A stretch of DNA of 64,000 nucleotides. Origin: Williamsia muralis NBRC 105860 (GTDB lineage Bacteria; Actinomycetota; Actinomycetes; Mycobacteriales; Mycobacteriaceae). Each line of letters begins with the position of its first letter. Positions within the stretch are counted from its first letter, which is position 1. The position numbers and the translations under genes are program-made. The DNA lies in assembly GCF_001598915.1 (NCBI RefSeq), contig NZ_BDAP01000001.1, positions 124,001-188,000 on the forward strand, in the 5' to 3' direction. The notes below the pieces were generated by a model, which saw nothing but the letters and a program-made list of their open reading frames with translations, searched no databases and was not told the DNA's origin. This document shows, piece after piece, positions 25,277 through 33,764 of the stretch.

Positions 25277-25675
25277 TCAGAGCACCGTGAACCCGTCGGG
25301 GATGCCGTTTTGATCGGAGTCGGTGACCGACAGGTCGTGCACACCGTCTTGGTCCAGGTCGGCGAAGACGGTGTCCGCCGTCCCGTCCTGGTCGAGGTCG
25401 GACAGGCTCGTCTCGCTGAACCCGTCACCGTCGGTGTCGTACGCGATGGTCTCGGCTTCCCCGTCTTCGGTGAAGTCCTGGACGATCGTGTCGCCGACGT
25501 TGTCGCCGTCGGTGTCGAGCAGCGCGGACTCGGAGTAACCGTTTCCGTCGAAGTCGGCTGTTTCGACGACATAAGGCGGTTCGTCAACGTAGGGCGGCTC
25601 GACGACGTCGGAGTGGCCGCTGTGCTCGGCCGGCGGATCCTTCGGGGACGGCTCGGGGTGGACCGAATCAGACAT
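25277..25675 (-). CDS. Asp-rich repeat protein (calcium-binding-like), second of operon
   Basis: This 132-residue protein has no signal peptide and is mostly tandem repeats of roughly 20 residues with DxDxDG-type loops (DTDGDNVGDT, DTDGDGFSET, DLDQDGTADT, DLDQDGVHDL, DSDQNGIPDG). These resemble EF-hand/thrombospondin type-3 calcium loops. It is a paralogue of the gene 30 bp upstream and forms an operon with it. Ca2+ binding is an inference from the loops; the protein is expected to be cytoplasmic. Confidence 0.75.
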   Translation of the reverse strand: MSDSVHPEPSPKDPPAEHSGHSDVVEPPYVDEPPYVVETADFDGNGYSESALLDTDGDNVGDTIVQDFTEDGEAETIAYDTDGDGFSETSLSDLDQDGTADTVFADLDQDGVHDLSVTDSDQNGIPDGFTVL

Positions 25676-25705
25676 GGTTCACAACTCCTGTGATCGTTCG
25701 TGGAT

Positions 25706-26110
25706 CTAAAGAGCGCTGGTGTCGGGCGTCTCGACGGTGGAGGGGTCCACCTCGGTCCACTCGTCGGTGGTGATGTCGTGGGTGTAGACGGCGTCCACCT
25801 CACCGTCCTGGTTCTCGTCGACAAAGGCCACGTCGTGGACACCGTCGACGTCCTCGTCGACGAAGACCGTGTCGACCTCGCCGTCCTCGTCGGTGTCGGA
25901 GACCGCCGTCTCGTGGTGCTCGTCGCCGTCGGTGTCGAAGGCGATGGTCTCCGGCTCGCCGTTCTGGTCGTAATCCTGGATGAGTGCGTCGCCGGAACCG
26001 TCGGCGTCTACATCGACCAGGGCGGACTCGACGACTCCGTCGCCGTCGATGTCGAAGACCTCCAGGACGGTGGCGTCTTCGGCGATTTCGGGGATGCTGT
26101 TGTCGGACAT
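25706..26110 (-). CDS. Asp-rich repeat protein (calcium-binding-like), first of operon
   Basis: This 134-residue acidic protein has repeats of about 20-22 residues such as DIDGDGVVESALVDVDADGS, DQNGEPET, DTDGDEHHET, DTDEDGEVDT and DENQDGEVDA. It lacks a signal peptide. GGAGAACCC before the ATG is a good ribosome-binding site. An ECF-like promoter at 26168-26197 drives it and probably the paralogue downstream. The same promoter precedes a third acidic protein gene at 33765-34082. I do not recognise an assigned function. Confidence 0.78.
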   Translation of the reverse strand: MSDNSIPEIAEDATVLEVFDIDGDGVVESALVDVDADGSGDALIQDYDQNGEPETIAFDTDGDEHHETAVSDTDEDGEVDTVFVDEDVDGVHDVAFVDENQDGEVDAVYTHDITTDEWTEVDPSTVETPDTSAL

Positions 26111-26167
26111 CGGGTTCTCCTTGTGTGTGGGGCGGGCGCAGGCCGTGGTGGCTTTGCTGTGTTGTGA

Positions 26168-26197
26168 ATAGGAGAAACCCGGTGGCGTGAATGTTCC
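26168..26197 (-). promoter_or_regulatory. ECF-sigma-type promoter GGAAC-N18-CTCCTAT of the Asp-rich operon
   Basis: On the minus strand GGAACATTC (26197-26189), 14 bp, CTCCTAT (26174-26168). An element with identical blocks and identical spacing occurs at 34143-34172. The leader is about 50 nt. Confidence 0.6.
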
Positions 26198-26256
26198 GGC
26201 TGATCGGAGAAAATCTCAGGAAGATTTTGCTGCCCGGTGGATCGAGCCGGGATGAC

Positions 26257-26994
26257 TCAGTGCGGTCCGCGCGAAAGGGCGAAGTCAGCGGCCGCCTCGA
26301 TGCCGTCGTTCCAGGGTTCGCCGTGCCCTGGCAGCACCACCGATGCGTGCGTATCGGCGAGTCTTTTGACCGAACCCAGGGCACGACCACTGTCTGCCGT
26401 CGCGGCACCGGCGACGATCTGTGGTCCGGTCTGGGCGGTGTACGGATCGAGCGTGACCAGTGCGTCGCCGGCGATCAGGGCGTCGCGGTCGGGGAAGTGC
26501 AGAGCGATGTGACCGACGGTGTGGCCTGGCGTCGGGATGACCACCGGCGCCCCGGGTAGCGCCTGGTCGGTGGTGATGGGAGTCGGATCGAGTACTCCCC
26601 GGACCATCAGTGCCCCGGCCATGGTCATCCGCCCGAGTGCGGGGATGGATGCCGGATACCGAAGTGGATAGATCAGCCGCGTCTTCTCGTGCTGGTAGCG
26701 GTAGGGATGCCGGGCGAGCCGTTCGTCGTCGGTGTGCACCCACACCGGCACGTTCCACTCCTTTTGCGCCCGACGTGCGGTGCCCACGTGGTCGAAGTGC
26801 GCATGGGTGAGCACGATCCCTTCGACCGAGTCGGGCTTGCGACCCAGTTCGTCGAGGGCTGAGATCAGGTGCGGCCACACCCGGGGTAGTCCGGAATCCA
26901 CGATCAGCACCCGATCGTCGTACTCCACGAGATACAGATTCGTGGAGGCGTAGGTCAACATGTGGATGCCCGGGGCGACATCTTTGCTCAGCAC
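26257..26994 (-). CDS. MBL-fold metallo-hydrolase
   Basis: This 245-residue glyoxalase II-like metallo-beta-lactamase fold has metal ligands THAHFDH, GHTVGH and a distal GHGEPW. The start is GTG 26994 with CGGAG upstream. The hydrolysed substrate (thioester, lactone or other) cannot be told. A perfect stress-type promoter lies 160 bp upstream on the same strand, implying a leader of about 150 nt. It has no close link to its neighbours besides that. Confidence 0.82.
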   Translation of the reverse strand: MLSKDVAPGIHMLTYASTNLYLVEYDDRVLIVDSGLPRVWPHLISALDELGRKPDSVEGIVLTHAHFDHVGTARRAQKEWNVPVWVHTDDERLARHPYRYQHEKTRLIYPLRYPASIPALGRMTMAGALMVRGVLDPTPITTDQALPGAPVVIPTPGHTVGHIALHFPDRDALIAGDALVTLDPYTAQTGPQIVAGAATADSGRALGSVKRLADTHASVVLPGHGEPWNDGIEAAADFALSRGPH

Positions 26995-27302
26995 AGTGCT
27001 ACTCCGATCAGAAGTGGTTCTTCAGGGCGTCTTGCGCACGGTCGAGCATCGAGGCGAACGAACACCCGACAAGGAAATCGATTGCGTGCTGGCTGTTTTC
27101 GATGGCCGAGGTCATGGTTCGGGCATCTCCTGCCGATGTGGTGTTCTGGCGGATTACCCGGCCTGCGAGGCCACAAAACGCATGGTCCGGCGAAGGCCTC
27201 TATCCCACCGGTTGTACCGAGGTGATCAGAGTTCACGTTTTGTTGAGTCCGCGTTCGATCGGCGGATGCATCAAGCTCTTCTGCTCGCGACACAGTCCGA
27301 GG
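26995..27302. other. Intergenic region between MBL hydrolase and GT4 gene
   Basis: This 308-bp divergent gap holds a minus-strand stress-type promoter (27154-27179). I see no credible small gene in the leader between it and the MBL start, and no clear promoter for the GT4 gene. Confidence 0.4.
27154..27179 (-). promoter_or_regulatory. SigF/SigB-type promoter upstream of the MBL hydrolase
   Basis: On the minus strand GTTT (27179-27176), 16 bp, GGGTAA (27159-27154). It is a perfect match but about 150 nt from the start codon. Confidence 0.55.
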
Positions 27303-28406
27303 ATGCGAGTGGTGCAGGTCGCGAACTTCTACGGCCCCCGGTCCGGGGGCCTCCGGACTGCGGTCGATCAACTCGGGGCCGGGTACTGCGCGGCAGGGCA
27401 CGACGTGACGCTGATCGTTCCGGGACCTCTGCACACCGAGGAGAAGTTGGCGTCCGGAGTCGTGCGGATCACCGTCCCCGCTCCCAGGGTTGCGTTCACC
27501 GGAGGATATCGGGTGGCGCGGATGCGGCCCGTGGTCGATGTCGCCGCCGCCATGCGACCCGACGCCATCGAGGTGTCCGACCGGTTGACGCTGCGTGGGC
27601 TCGGGCAATGGGCTCGGCGCCGAGATGTCGCCAGCACGATGATCTCCCACGAACGCCTCGACCGCATGCTCGGTCAGGTGATGCCTGCGCAGGCCGCGCG
27701 ACGGCTGGCCGACGTGGCCAACCGCCGCACCGCGCAGTCGTACGACACGGTGGTGTGCACCACCGACTTCGCCCGCGAAGAGTTCGACCGGATCGGCGCG
27801 ACCAATGTCAGGCGGGTCCCGCTGGGCGTGGACCTCCGGACCTTTCATCCCGATCGTCGCGACGCAGGCACTCGGGCTCGGTGGGCAAGGACGGATCAGC
27901 CGCTCTTGGTCCACTGCGGCCGATTGTCGGTCGAGAAGCACGTGGACGGGAGCATCGACGCGCTTGGTGTGTTGCGCGACAACGGAGTCGACGCCCGGTT
28001 GGTGATCGCAGGCGACGGGCCGATGCGAGGTCGGCTCGAACGCCGCGCCGCCGGTCTGCCCGTCGAATTCGCGGGGTTCATCACCGACCAGCTGGCACTC
28101 GCCCGGCTGCTGGCGTCCGCGGATGTGGCACTGGCCCCGGGACCGCACGAGACCTTCGGGTTGTCGGCGCTCGAATCCCTTGCCTCGGGGACACCGGCAG
28201 TCGTCTCCGCCACGTCGGCGCTCGCCGAGGTCCTCGATCGAGAGTGCGGGTTCGTGGCAGAGAACTCGCCCGAGGGTTTCGCCCATGGCATCGGTGATGT
28301 GTTGTCCCGGCCCGAGGTCCCCCGCCGGGAGGCCGCCCGGCGGCGTGCCGAAGACTTCGGGTGGCCGCGGGCGGTCCGGGAGATGCTTGCCGCGCTGGCG
28401 GTGTGA
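27303..28406 (+). CDS. Glycosyltransferase family 4 protein (mannosyltransferase-like)
   Basis: This 367-residue GT-B enzyme starts at RVVQVANFYGPRSGGLRTAV and has a donor-domain HCGRLSVEKH, then VIAGDGPM and the E-x7-E motif PHETFGLSALESLASGTP. The family includes mycobacterial mannosyl- and glucosyltransferases acting on lipid acceptors. ATG 27303 is chosen since the domain begins there; CCGAGG directly precedes it, so the ribosome-binding site is poor and the transcript may be leaderless. It stands alone, followed by a TetR gene in the same direction. Confidence 0.82.
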   Translation: MRVVQVANFYGPRSGGLRTAVDQLGAGYCAAGHDVTLIVPGPLHTEEKLASGVVRITVPAPRVAFTGGYRVARMRPVVDVAAAMRPDAIEVSDRLTLRGLGQWARRRDVASTMISHERLDRMLGQVMPAQAARRLADVANRRTAQSYDTVVCTTDFAREEFDRIGATNVRRVPLGVDLRTFHPDRRDAGTRARWARTDQPLLVHCGRLSVEKHVDGSIDALGVLRDNGVDARLVIAGDGPMRGRLERRAAGLPVEFAGFITDQLALARLLASADVALAPGPHETFGLSALESLASGTPAVVSATSALAEVLDRECGFVAENSPEGFAHGIGDVLSRPEVPRREAARRRAEDFGWPRAVREMLAALAV

Positions 28407-28554
28407 CGCCGACGCCGACGGGGACGGGCGTCGACGAAATCAGAAGTTTTCAATCACTTGACTTAGTCGGTCGCTGCATACATGGTGGAACACGCCGCGA
28501 TGCAGTCATCGATGAACCGCGGGCGGCCCTTCACCCGAGGACTCGAGGAAACCA

Positions 28555-29214
28555 ATGGCGAGTGGCAACACCGGCACCAAGTCGGCCCGGGCAGCGGAGA
28601 CGCGCGAGCTGATCCTCTCCGCCGCGGAACGGCTCTTCGCCGAGCACGGGGTGTTCGCGGTCTCGAACCGGCAGGTGAGTGAAGCCGCCGGGCAAGGAAA
28701 CAACGCTGCAGTGGGGTATCACTTCGGCACCAAGACCGACCTCGTTCGTGCCATCGTGCACAAACACGGGGTCGGCATCGAACAGCATCGCGCACGGTTA
28801 CTCAGCGAGGCGGGGGACTCACCCGATGTCCGGGATTGGATCGCCTGTCTGATCCAGCCGCCCATCGACCACCTCGCCTCCCTCGGAAGCCCCACCTGGT
28901 ACGCGAGGTTCAGCGCGCAGGTGTTGACCGACCCCACCTTGCGCGAGATCGTCTACAACGATTCGCTCACCTCGCCATCGCTCCAGGAGACGTTGCGCGG
29001 CATCGGTAGTCGACTGCCCGAGCTGCCTGCCGAGGTCCGATGGTTCCGTGCCGACATGGCACGGCAGTTGTCCGTGCACATGACAGCCGAGCGTGAACGG
29101 CGTCTCGTGAATGCGCCCGACGACGAGTCGCTGGGCTGGGACGACTTCTCCGCCGATCTGCTCGATGCCATCGTGGGGATGTGGCTGGCTCCGTCGTCGC
29201 GTGGGGCCGAGTAG
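28555..29214 (+). CDS. TetR-family transcriptional regulator
   Basis: This 219-residue protein has an N-terminal TetR helix-turn-helix at about residues 12-58 (ILSAAERLFAEHGVFAVSNR, then GYHFGTKTDLV) and an all-helical C-terminal ligand domain. GAGGAAA precedes the ATG. The likely targets are itself or adjacent genes (GT4 or iniAC), but no matching operator is obvious in the 148-bp upstream gap. The ligand is unknown. Confidence 0.88.
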   Translation: MASGNTGTKSARAAETRELILSAAERLFAEHGVFAVSNRQVSEAAGQGNNAAVGYHFGTKTDLVRAIVHKHGVGIEQHRARLLSEAGDSPDVRDWIACLIQPPIDHLASLGSPTWYARFSAQVLTDPTLREIVYNDSLTSPSLQETLRGIGSRLPELPAEVRWFRADMARQLSVHMTAERERRLVNAPDDESLGWDDFSADLLDAIVGMWLAPSSRGAE

Positions 29215-29229
29215 CCCGTCTGTCTCCCG

Positions 29230-30666
29230 TCAGATCGCGCGACGCATCATCGAGTAGGTGCGCAAGAGTACGGCCACCGCCTGCTCCTCGGCCGCGGACC
29301 CGCCCATGAGGCCGGCCTCATGGACCTGTCGAAGGCGTCGATCCAGCTCGGCCGCAACGGTATTGCGGTCAGCGGTGGGCGGCAGGCCGATCCGTCCCGC
29401 GATACCCGAGCCGATCAGGATCTGCCGTAACTCGCCGACCCAAAGCGACTCAGGGTCCGATCGGGTCAGGGCGTGCATCGCCTTGAACTCGGCCATGGTG
29501 TGTGCCTGAGGGGTCTGACGAACCTGACGCAGGTACGACCGGATCTGTCCGCCTGCAGGATGCGTCAACGCCAGATGCTCGATCTCGGTGCACGCCCGCA
29601 CAGCTCGCGTGATGAGTACCGACCGGGTGAGATCGAGTTCGATGTTCGCCCGGAGCTCATCGACTCCCGAACGCTGCTGCAGCCATGAGTTGACCGCGTG
29701 GGCGCCGCGCGGGGCGAGCTTTCTGGCGTGCCGTAAACCGTACTCGCCCAACAGGTCCAGCAGTCGGTCGCGTTCGGCCTCGGTACCGCTGGAGGGGGTC
29801 TCTGCTTCCAGCCAGAGCTCGAGCGCCGTGTCGGAGAGCCCGGCCAGTGCCGCCAGTGCGTCGGCATCGGATTCGGTGAACTGGCCGGTCTGCGCCGTCT
29901 GCGCCAACAGTCCGGCGACGGGCTGCACCGTCAGCAGGCTCGCCGACATGGATTCGGCGATCACGGCGGACTGTGCTCGTGCCGCGTCGATGGGATCGAC
30001 GTCGCCGAATGCGCCCTCGCCCAGGGTGTCCGCCTTGGCCAGGGCTCCGATGGTGTTGACCGCCGAGAAACCCAGCTCGCGCAGGAACTGCACTTCGTCG
30101 GCGCGCGGCGTCGCGTCGAACAGGAAGATCGCCGCGTCGGCGTTCACCGACGCGTCGCGGGTCTGCCCGAACCCGTCGATCAGTGCGCGGCGGGTGGCCT
30201 GCTCGTTTCCGGTGGTGATGGTCGCCAGTCCGGGGGTGTCGATCAGCACCATGTTGCGCAGCAGTCGGCTCGGCAGGAAACGGTCGAGATAGGCGACCTG
30301 GTCTGTTGGACAACCCAATTCGGTGGGTCTGCCGTCGATCAGCCGGACGGTGTGCCGGGCGCCGCCGATCTTCACCGCCTCGGCGCGCGCCGGCGCACCG
30401 TCCTGGTACACCGCAACCACCTTGGTGCACTCGGTGGCCGCGGTGTCGGCGACCAGGTCGCCGATCAGGGCATTGACGAGTGTGGACTTGCCTGCCTTCA
30501 CCCGCCCGACGACCACCACACGCGGCGGCGCCCACAGGGTGTCGCGGATCTGTGCGGTGCTGCGAGCCAAGGGGCGGTCGATACGCGCGATCTCTGCCAG
30601 TGCCGCGGTGAGCTGATCACGGAGAGCATGGGGCCGGGTCCGTCGCCCTTCGTGGGGCCGGCTCAC
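29230..30666 (-). CDS. iniC: Dynamin-like GTPase IniC
   Basis: This 478-residue protein has P-loop GRVKAGKST (54-62), switch region ECTKVVAVYQ, G3 DTPGLATI and a C-terminal helical part. It matches IniC of the isoniazid-inducible iniBAC system of mycobacteria, which with IniA remodels membrane under cell-wall stress. Its start overlaps the iniA stop by 4 bp (30663-30666). iniB is not adjacent here. It is convergent with the TetR gene. Confidence 0.85.
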   Translation of the reverse strand: MSRPHEGRRTRPHALRDQLTAALAEIARIDRPLARSTAQIRDTLWAPPRVVVVGRVKAGKSTLVNALIGDLVADTAATECTKVVAVYQDGAPARAEAVKIGGARHTVRLIDGRPTELGCPTDQVAYLDRFLPSRLLRNMVLIDTPGLATITTGNEQATRRALIDGFGQTRDASVNADAAIFLFDATPRADEVQFLRELGFSAVNTIGALAKADTLGEGAFGDVDPIDAARAQSAVIAESMSASLLTVQPVAGLLAQTAQTGQFTESDADALAALAGLSDTALELWLEAETPSSGTEAERDRLLDLLGEYGLRHARKLAPRGAHAVNSWLQQRSGVDELRANIELDLTRSVLITRAVRACTEIEHLALTHPAGGQIRSYLRQVRQTPQAHTMAEFKAMHALTRSDPESLWVGELRQILIGSGIAGRIGLPPTADRNTVAAELDRRLRQVHEAGLMGGSAAEEQAVAVLLRTYSMMRRAI

Positions 30667-32585
30667 GGGGTGTCACCGATGGAGGCCGACTCCGTGCCGA
30701 GCACCGGGTCTTTCCCGAGAACCACATGCTCGCCGAGGTCCACATCGCTGCGTCGGGCGTCGGCTTTGAGCCCGGCGATGGCGGCGTCCAATTGTTCGAT
30801 GAGAGAGACGATCTCGGTGAGACGACGGGTCAGACCGCGCACCCGCTTGTCGCGGGTTGCCTTGTCTTCCTTTGCCGCTTCGGCTCCGGCGTTGATCTGT
30901 TCGGTGATCTCATCGGTCTGGGCACGCAGGTGACGGCGGTAGGCCACCACGATTTCCGGTCGCGCGGTCGCGACGGTTCGGTCGATCACACGCAGAGTCG
31001 ATTTGTTGGCGAGCGACAGTGTTTCGCGCAGCCAGGTGATGAGGTGCTGACGTCCGTTGCGCATGGCTCGGTAGCCCAGGTTCACCGACAACCAGACACC
31101 TCCGGCCACGAGCCCGATCGGCAGCACGGCCGCCATCGCGAGGCTGCCGAAGACCGCGCCGCCGACCATTCCGCCGGTGAGCAGGTTCGCCCCCATGAAG
31201 CCCATCATCATGGCGCTGGGATCGACGACGTCTTTCCACTTCCGTTGCACCTCTGGGGAATTGATGTCCTCGGCGACCAGCGCGCCCGCAACGGTGTCCA
31301 TGATGTCTTCCCAGTGCTCGTCGTTGCCGAACAACCGGGAGACGATGTCGTGTAGCGAGGTCGCGAAGGTGTCGAATGCCCGCGCCGACACGGCTTGCAG
31401 GTCGGACATGATGGCGGCGGTGAACACCTGTGGTTGCTTGCGCAGGATGCGCCACCCCTCGCCGTTGATCCGTGCGCTCCAGTCCTCCTTGATCTTGTTG
31501 AAATCGGCGTCGAGTACGGCCACGGCCCGCTGCCGGGCGAGGGTGATGTCGCGGGAGAGGTGCTGGTCCCACTCGGTGCCGTGCTCGCGAAGCGCCTTGA
31601 GCTGGGCCTTTTTCTCATTCAGGTCGTCGAGTGCGCTCGAATTGCCCTGCACCACAGCGATCTCGGTGTCGAGGCGGGTCTTCATCCGATGCATGCCGCT
31701 CAGGCAGACCTGCAGTCCGTCGAGTTGCGGCGCGATCTCGGCGTTGTCCAGCAAGCCGGTGATGGCGTCCCGCAGCCCCGGTATGCCCGAGGCCGTGAGG
31801 ATCTCCTCGCGGGTGCCCGCAGATTCGGTCAACGCAGCGAGCGCGCGCACCCCGGACACCCCGATCACCTGGACATCGCGACCGAGTCGGCTGCGGACTA
31901 TCGTCCTGTTCTCCTCGGCGATGGTTCGCCAGTTGCGGCGGTTCTTGTCGATCTTGGTCATCGCCACCACCACGGAACCGGAGGTCTCGGTAGCGGTCCT
32001 GAGGAACTCGATCTCCGGTGCCGTCAGGGGAGCGGCGCTGTCACACACCATCACGATCGCCCCGGCGCGGCGCGCGGCGGTCAGTGCCAGGCGCGCGTGC
32101 CGTGGGTCCAGGCCGCCGGCGCCCGGTGTGTCCACCAGGGTGAGACCGGGAAGGTGCAACGGGTCGACGGCAACCACAGCCTCGGTGGGCAACGCCTCGA
32201 TCGTGGGGTCGAGCACGTGGCGGCCACCCATCGTCACCCATTCCGGGAGCTGATCGACCGGGATCACCTGATCGGAATCGCCGAAGACCAGGCGGGCGGT
32301 GCCGGCCGCAAGCGTGTCGTCGGGTGGCGAGAACCACACGCTCGCGCTGGTGGTGATGTCGACACCGACGGGTGCGAGGTCGGCCCGGCCGATGAGCGAG
32401 TTCACCAGGGTGCTCTTGCCGCGCTTCACCTCACCGACGAAGACCACCGCAGCTGCCGAGTCGGCTGCGTGGAAGCGGGCCTGTGCCAACTCGGCGGCCT
32501 TCGTCTGTCCGTACTTGCGCAGCGTCTCGGTCGCGGTGGCCAGGGCTTCGGCCGCGTGGGCGGTGGCACCTGCGTTCACGGTCAC
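30663..32585 (-). CDS. iniA: Dynamin-like GTPase IniA
   Basis: This 640-residue bacterial dynamin-like protein has P-loop GEVKRGKST (51-59), DTPGAGG (G3), TKID (G4) and a hydrophobic segment (GFMGANLLTGGMVGGAVFGS, then MAAVLPIGLVAGGVW) in the distal half, followed by helices. IniA in mycobacteria performs membrane fission and aids tolerance to wall inhibitors. The start is GTG 32585; a second in-frame GTG lies two codons on. It is the first gene of a two-gene operon with iniC. No promoter core was recognised in the 101-bp gap to the sigma gene. Confidence 0.85.
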   Translation of the reverse strand: MTVNAGATAHAAEALATATETLRKYGQTKAAELAQARFHAADSAAAVVFVGEVKRGKSTLVNSLIGRADLAPVGVDITTSASVWFSPPDDTLAAGTARLVFGDSDQVIPVDQLPEWVTMGGRHVLDPTIEALPTEAVVAVDPLHLPGLTLVDTPGAGGLDPRHARLALTAARRAGAIVMVCDSAAPLTAPEIEFLRTATETSGSVVVAMTKIDKNRRNWRTIAEENRTIVRSRLGRDVQVIGVSGVRALAALTESAGTREEILTASGIPGLRDAITGLLDNAEIAPQLDGLQVCLSGMHRMKTRLDTEIAVVQGNSSALDDLNEKKAQLKALREHGTEWDQHLSRDITLARQRAVAVLDADFNKIKEDWSARINGEGWRILRKQPQVFTAAIMSDLQAVSARAFDTFATSLHDIVSRLFGNDEHWEDIMDTVAGALVAEDINSPEVQRKWKDVVDPSAMMMGFMGANLLTGGMVGGAVFGSLAMAAVLPIGLVAGGVWLSVNLGYRAMRNGRQHLITWLRETLSLANKSTLRVIDRTVATARPEIVVAYRRHLRAQTDEITEQINAGAEAAKEDKATRDKRVRGLTRRLTEIVSLIEQLDAAIAGLKADARRSDVDLGEHVVLGKDPVLGTESASIGDTP

Positions 32586-32686
32586 TCCAGATTCGATCGA
32601 GTAAAAGGGTCAGTCGATGGATCGGTTTCGCTGCCGATAACTCTGCCGTATCCCGGGGTGTCTGCGACATTTATCAAGTGACCGAC

Positions 32687-33202
32687 ATGAGCGAGCGTGA
32701 CCTGGTACTACGCAGTCAAGAAGGCGACCAGGCGGCTTTCGGTGAACTCGTCACCCGCAACCGCGACCAGATCTGGGCCGTCTGCCTACGGATCACCGCC
32801 AACCGACACGACGCCGAGGACGCCCTGCAGGACGCGCTGATCGCTGCTTGGCAGAACATCGGCAAGTTCCGTGGCGACTCGAAGTTCACCAGCTGGATGT
32901 ACCGGATCGCCGCGAACGCCGCCCTCGCGGTGATCCGCAAGCGTCTCGACACCTCCGCAGACGGTCCACCGGAGTTCGAGTCGGCTGCGCCCCGGATCGA
33001 TGCCCAGGTGACCGACGTCGACCGGGTTCGCACCGCGCTGGCCGCGTTGCCGCTGGAGTTCCGCGAGGCAATCGTGTTGCGCGAGTTCGGCGATCTCTCA
33101 TATCAGGAAATAGCCGACCAGCAGGGGGTGGGCGTGCAGACTGTGAAGAGCCGGATCAACCGGGCTCGCGCCAAACTGCTGGAGATTCTGCAAGATGCCT
33201 GA
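32687..33202 (+). CDS. ECF-type RNA polymerase sigma factor
   Basis: This 171-residue sigma factor has region 2 (DAEDALQDALIAAWQNIGKF, then FTSWMYRIAANAAL) and region 4 (LPLEFREAIVLREFGDLSYQ followed by EIADQQGVGVQTVKSR). No region 3 or C-terminal extension is present. The start is ATG 32687 or GTG 32678; neither has a clear ribosome-binding site. It overlaps by 8 bp an NTF2-like gene. A SnoaL/NTF2 domain is fused to the sigma factor in ECF41-type proteins, so this pair may be a split version. No anti-sigma factor is adjacent. Confidence 0.88.
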   Translation: MSERDLVLRSQEGDQAAFGELVTRNRDQIWAVCLRITANRHDAEDALQDALIAAWQNIGKFRGDSKFTSWMYRIAANAALAVIRKRLDTSADGPPEFESAAPRIDAQVTDVDRVRTALAALPLEFREAIVLREFGDLSYQEIADQQGVGVQTVKSRINRARAKLLEILQDA

Positions 33203-33686
33203 GGCAATCCCCGCCACGATCGACACCATTCCCGCCACCGCCGAGCCCGAGGATGCCCTCAATCGCTTCGCGTTCGGTCTCGACGCCGCCGATCGAGGTC
33301 TGCTCGAGTCGGCATTCACCGACGACGTCTTGTTCGACGTCAGCCGGGTCGGCGACGAGGACAGTGGATTCCCCCCGATCGAGGGCCGCGAGTCGGTGGT
33401 CGGGATGTTGCTGATGTCGATGGGACCGCTCGACACCATGCACGCACTGTCGAATTTCCGGGTTCGCGTAGACGGTGACCGTGCCGTCCTGAACTGTTAC
33501 GCGATGGCCCAGCATTTCCGCCCGGGTGAAGGGCCATCACGGCACACCACCGACCAGGTGATGATGGGCAACAAATACGACGCCGAACTCGTCCGCGACG
33601 GCGACATCTGGCGGATCAAGCGCCTCACCATCGTCACCGTGTGGTCGCAGGGCAACCCCGACGTCCTGATCGACCACCTGCGCTAG
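33195..33686 (+). CDS. NTF2-like (SnoaL-superfamily) protein overlapping the ECF sigma gene
   Basis: This 163-residue alpha+beta-cone protein (EDALNRFAFGLDAADRGLLE, HALSNFRVRVDGDRAVLNCY, YDAELVRDGDIWRIKRLTIV) fits the SnoaL_4/NTF2-like fold. Its ATG lies 8 bp inside the sigma gene, indicating translational coupling. It may sense a small hydrophobic ligand for the sigma factor or act as an enzyme; neither is shown. The stop is followed by a long inverted repeat. Confidence 0.8.
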   Translation: MPEAIPATIDTIPATAEPEDALNRFAFGLDAADRGLLESAFTDDVLFDVSRVGDEDSGFPPIEGRESVVGMLLMSMGPLDTMHALSNFRVRVDGDRAVLNCYAMAQHFRPGEGPSRHTTDQVMMGNKYDAELVRDGDIWRIKRLTIVTVWSQGNPDVLIDHLR

Positions 33687-33696
33687 CCCGCCCCAC

Positions 33697-33763
33697 CCCG
33701 ATGTTGTGCCCTTGTGGCGGCCTCGACCTGGGGTTTTGGTCGCCAGAAGGGCACAACATCGGG
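33697..33763. terminator. 17-bp perfect inverted repeat between convergent genes
   Basis: CCCGATGTTGTGCCCTT (33697-33713) and its exact complement (33747-33763), with inner TGGCG/CGCCA. It starts 10 bp past the NTF2-like stop and ends 1 bp before the acidic-protein stop, so it probably ends both transcripts. Confidence 0.7.
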
Positions 33764-33764
33764 T

